From contig JAJDWF010000118.1 of the NCBI GenBank assembly GCA_022825745.1, positions 1-57,432 on the forward strand: 57,432 bases of DNA, given 5' to 3'. The notes beneath the pieces are model-generated. The model was not told the origin of the DNA, searched no databases, and worked only from the letters and a program-made list of their open reading frames with translations. Shown here one piece after another: positions 55,031-57,432 of this stretch (positions are counted from its first letter, which is position 1; each line of letters starts with the position of its first letter). Source of the DNA: Dehalococcoidia bacterium (GTDB lineage Bacteria; Chloroflexota; Dehalococcoidia; Lucifugimonadales; UBA3495). The translations under genes and the position numbers were made by a program.

Positions 55031-55690
55031 ATGCTTTACGAACTCCGTATCTACGACGCGGTCGCCGGTCGCCTGCCCGACATCAGCGGCCGGTTCGCCA
55101 ACCACACCTGCGCCCTGTTCCGCAAGCACGGCGTCAAGTACCTGGGCTTCTGGACCGACGAAATCGGACGCAGCAACCGGCTCACCTACATCAACGTTTT
55201 TGACAGCATGGCCGACCGGGAGAGCCGGTGGGCCAAGTTCGGCAGCGACCCGGACTGGCTGGAAGTGCGCAAGCAGACCGAGGCCAACGGCCCGCTGGTT
55301 GACGCCGTCACCAATCGCTTCCTGCGACTGACCCCCTACTCGCCGGAGCCGAAAATCTCCACTGCGGTTCAGGAACTGCGGATCTACGAGGCGATGCCGG
55401 GCCGACTGCCCGACGTCCATAACCGTTTTGCCAACCACACCATCGGCCTGTTCGAGAAGCACGGCATCGAGAACATCGGCTACTGGTCGGAGGACGTTGG
55501 CGTCAACAACGTGCTGGTGTACATGCTCGGCTATCCCAGCCTTGGTGACCGGGAAAAGAGCTGGCGCTCGTTCCAGGCCGACCCCGAGTGGAACAAGGCC
55601 CGCGCCGCCAGCGAGGTGGACGGCCCCATCGTTCGAATGTCCCGCCACAGCATCATGCGGCCCACCGATTACGCTTTCACCAGCGACTAG
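55031..55690 (+). CDS. NIPSNAP-family protein with two tandem domains
   Basis: A 219-residue protein with two NIPSNAP (dimeric alpha/beta barrel-like) repeats: [20 protein letters not shown] and [20 protein letters not shown], each followed by FANHT..LF-KHG and a second strand ([16 protein letters not shown]). Function in bacteria is unknown; members are often beside catabolic enzymes. AAGGAGAG lies five bases before the ATG at 55031. The mutase gene follows, after a strong palindrome. Confidence 0.9.
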   Translation: MLYELRIYDAVAGRLPDISGRFANHTCALFRKHGVKYLGFWTDEIGRSNRLTYINVFDSMADRESRWAKFGSDPDWLEVRKQTEANGPLVDAVTNRFLRLTPYSPEPKISTAVQELRIYEAMPGRLPDVHNRFANHTIGLFEKHGIENIGYWSEDVGVNNVLVYMLGYPSLGDREKSWRSFQADPEWNKARAASEVDGPIVRMSRHSIMRPTDYAFTSD

Positions 55691-55720
55691 TCGGAACCGT
55701 CGCAGGCGGTCTATCACAGC

Positions 55721-55747
55721 CGGGGGCGGGTTTCAAACCCGCCCCCG
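55721..55747 (+). terminator. Palindromic element after the NIPSNAP gene
   Basis: CGGGGGCGGGTT-TCA-AACCCGCCCCCG, 12-bp perfect stem with a 3-base loop, 30 bp past the stop codon. There is no clean T-run, so termination is probable but not certain. Member of the GTAGGGGCGGG palindrome family. Confidence 0.6.
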
Positions 55748-55770
55748 CGTCGTTTCAGGATGCTTGGCGA

Positions 55771-55779
55771 TGGTAGAAT
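55771..55779 (+). promoter_or_regulatory. Extended -10 promoter for the mutase gene
   Basis: TGG-TAGAAT, about 48 bp before the ATG at 55827; -35 not clear. Confidence 0.4.
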
Positions 55780-55826
55780 GGCGGCGCGAATCCGTATCAC
55801 CGCGGTCGGTTGGAGGGCTGGGCAGT

Positions 55827-57432
55827 ATGTCAACGAACAAGCAGGAATGGCAGGATGCCACGCTTTCCCGCGTAACCCAGCGGTTTGGCGAGCGGCGAGC
55901 AGCCTTTGAGACTGATTCCGGGCTGAGCCTGGATACCGTCTATACGCCTGAAGACGATGGCTCCGGCGGCTATCACGACTCCATCGGCTACCCGGGCGAA
56001 TTTCCATACACCCGCGGCGTGCAGCCGAACATGTACCGGGGGCGGGTATGGACGATGCGCCAGTACGCCGGCTACGCCACCGCTGCCGCCACCAACGAAC
56101 GCTACCGCTACCTCCTGGAAAACGGGCAGACCGGCCTCTCAGTAGCTTTTGACCTGCCGACGCAGATCGGCTACGACAGCGACCACCCGCTGGCCGAGGG
56201 TGAGGTTGGCAAAGTGGGTGTGCCCATCTGCTCGCTGGCCGACATGGAAACCCTTTTCGACGGCATTCCGCTGGACAAGGTCAGCACCTCCATGACCATC
56301 AACGCCACCGCTGCGGTGCTGCTGTGCCTGTACATCGCCGCCGGCAAGCAGCAGGGCGTGGAGCCGGCGCAGTTGAGTGGCACCCTCCAGAACGATATCC
56401 TCAAGGAATACATCGCCCGCGGCACCTATGCTTACCCGCCCCGCCCGTCGATGCGCCTGGTGGTGGACGTGTTTAAATACTGCGCTGAGAACGTGCCCCG
56501 CTGGAACACCATCAGCATCAGCGGCTACCACATGCGGGAGGCCGGCGCGACGGCGACGCAGGAACTGGCCTTCACCTTCGCCAACGCCATCGCCTACGTG
56601 GAGGCTGCCGTCGCCGCCGGCCTGCCCGTCGATGACTTTGCCCCGCGCCTGTCCTTCTTCTTCGTGGCCCAGAACAATCTGTTTGAGGAGGTCGCCAAGT
56701 TCCGCGCCGCCCGCCGCCTGTGGGCAAAAATCATGCGGGACCGTTTCGGCGCCACCAATCCGCGCTCCATGATGCTGCGGTTCCACACCCAAACGGCCGG
56801 CGTAACCCTGACGGCTCAGCAGCCGGACAACAACGTGATCCGCAGCACGGTGCAGGCCCTGGCCGCCGTGCTCGGCGGAACCCAGTCGCTGCACGTCAAC
56901 TCCCGCGACGAGGCGTTGAGCCTGCCCACCGAGGAATCGGCGCAACTCTCCCTGCGCACCCAGCAAATCCTCGCCCACGAGAGCGGCGCCGGCGACGTGG
57001 TGGACCCGCTGGGCGGTTCCTGGTACGTGGAGAATCTCACCGGCCGGCTGGAGGCCGGCGTGGTGGAATACATCGAGCGCATCGACCGCATGGGCGGCGC
57101 GGTGGCGGCCATCGAGGACGGATTCCAGGTGCGGGAAATCGGTGAGGCTGCTTTCGCCCACCAGCGTTCCGTGGATGACGGGGAGCGCGTAGTGGTAGGC
57201 GTCAATCAATACGTTACGGAATCGCCGCCCATTTCCGACCTGCTGCGCGTGGACGCCGCCGCCGCTGCCGAGCAGGTGGAACGGCTCAAAACCCTGCGCC
57301 GGGAGCGGGACAATATGGCGGTGCAGATCAGCCTCGCCCGCCTGGCCGACGCGGCCCGGTCCGAGGACGCCAACACCATCCCGCCGATGATGGAGTGCGT
57401 GGAGAAATACGCCACCCTGGGCGAGATCTGCG
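55827..57432 (+). CDS. Methylmalonyl-CoA mutase-type large subunit (3' end outside window)
   Basis: The visible 535 codons match the acyl-CoA mutase alpha/large chain: [88 protein letters not shown] (the catalytic His) and [20 protein letters not shown]. The N-terminal TIM barrel is nearly complete; no cobalamin-binding DXHXXG motif is visible, which suggests a split mutase with a separate small chain, as expected for a protein of about 550-560 residues. It interconverts methylmalonyl- and succinyl-CoA or a related acyl pair. GGAGGG lies nine bases before the ATG. Confidence 0.95.
   Translation, partial: MSTNKQEWQDATLSRVTQRFGERRAAFETDSGLSLDTVYTPEDDGSGGYHDSIGYPGEFPYTRGVQPNMYRGRVWTMRQYAGYATAAATNERYRYLLENGQTGLSVAFDLPTQIGYDSDHPLAEGEVGKVGVPICSLADMETLFDGIPLDKVSTSMTINATAAVLLCLYIAAGKQQGVEPAQLSGTLQNDILKEYIARGTYAYPPRPSMRLVVDVFKYCAENVPRWNTISISGYHMREAGATATQELAFTFANAIAYVEAAVAAGLPVDDFAPRLSFFFVAQNNLFEEVAKFRAARRLWAKIMRDRFGATNPRSMMLRFHTQTAGVTLTAQQPDNNVIRSTVQALAAVLGGTQSLHVNSRDEALSLPTEESAQLSLRTQQILAHESGAGDVVDPLGGSWYVENLTGRLEAGVVEYIERIDRMGGAVAAIEDGFQVREIGEAAFAHQRSVDDGERVVVGVNQYVTESPPISDLLRVDAAAAAEQVERLKTLRRERDNMAVQISLARLADAARSEDANTIPPMMECVEKYATLGEIC

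Overview
The window is GC-rich bacterial chromosome, densely packed with genes on both strands and without insertion sequences, phage genes or CRISPR arrays. Several features point to Chloroflexota, most likely a SAR202/Dehalococcoidia-like lineage: three luciferase-like flavin monooxygenases, a coenzyme F420 biosynthesis cluster with separate cofG and cofH, Pro-Thr-rich surface proteins, an archaeal-type fructose-1,6-bisphosphate aldolase/phosphatase, and a UGSC-motif protein with an in-frame TGA. This placement is inferred from gene content, not from a marker-gene tree.

Layout. 1-3.0 kb: a partial secreted Pro-Thr-repeat protein and an exported protein. 3.1-5.9 kb: a small protein with proA and proB. 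6.1-9.8 kb: mfd, overlapping tail to tail with a DUF4349-type lipoprotein gene. 11.5-17 kb: tRNA-Pro, an FAD-linked oxidase, a zinc alcohol dehydrogenase, a luciferase-like monooxygenase and an acyl-CoA ligase. 17.2-18.8 kb: a UGSC-family selenoprotein gene (TGA codon 17497-17499, SECIS-like hairpin 17510-17530) followed directly by a conserved gene of unknown function. 18.9-22.7 kb: an AbrB/PIN toxin-antitoxin pair, a PuuE-like deacetylase, a VOC protein and a second luciferase-like monooxygenase. 22.9-26.9 kb: yebC-ruvC-ruvA-uvrB. 26.9-28.5 kb: two genes matching the two halves of D-glutamate cyclase. 28.6-35.7 kb: a response regulator with a degenerate receiver, recG, a degV/fakA-like pair and ruvB. 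35.9-41.9 kb: cofG-cofH-cofD-cofC, an F420-type monooxygenase and fabI. 42-44 kb: a zinc-ribbon/TPR membrane protein and the aldolase/phosphatase. 44.2-49 kb: an aminotransferase, aspS and a YyaL-like thioredoxin-domain protein. 49.1-53.1 kb: a peptide-type ABC importer without its ATPases. 53.3-57.4 kb: tRNA-His, tRNA-Arg, an HtrA-like lipoprotein protease, a NIPSNAP protein and the start of a methylmalonyl-CoA mutase-type gene.

The genes fall into a few themes. One is DNA repair and recombination (mfd, ruvA, ruvB, ruvC, uvrB, recG). A second is F420 production beside candidate F420 or flavin users. A third is fatty acid and acyl-CoA metabolism (fakA/degV, fabI, acyl-CoA ligase, mutase). A fourth is uptake and envelope functions. 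Short palindromic repeats sit at many gene ends, and a related repeat appears in frame inside both mfd and recG. Promoters are often of the extended -10 type (TGN-TATAAT), and several lie so close to the start codon that leaderless or near-leaderless mRNAs are expected.

The most interesting item is the selenoprotein gene, which a standard gene caller would truncate at the TGA.
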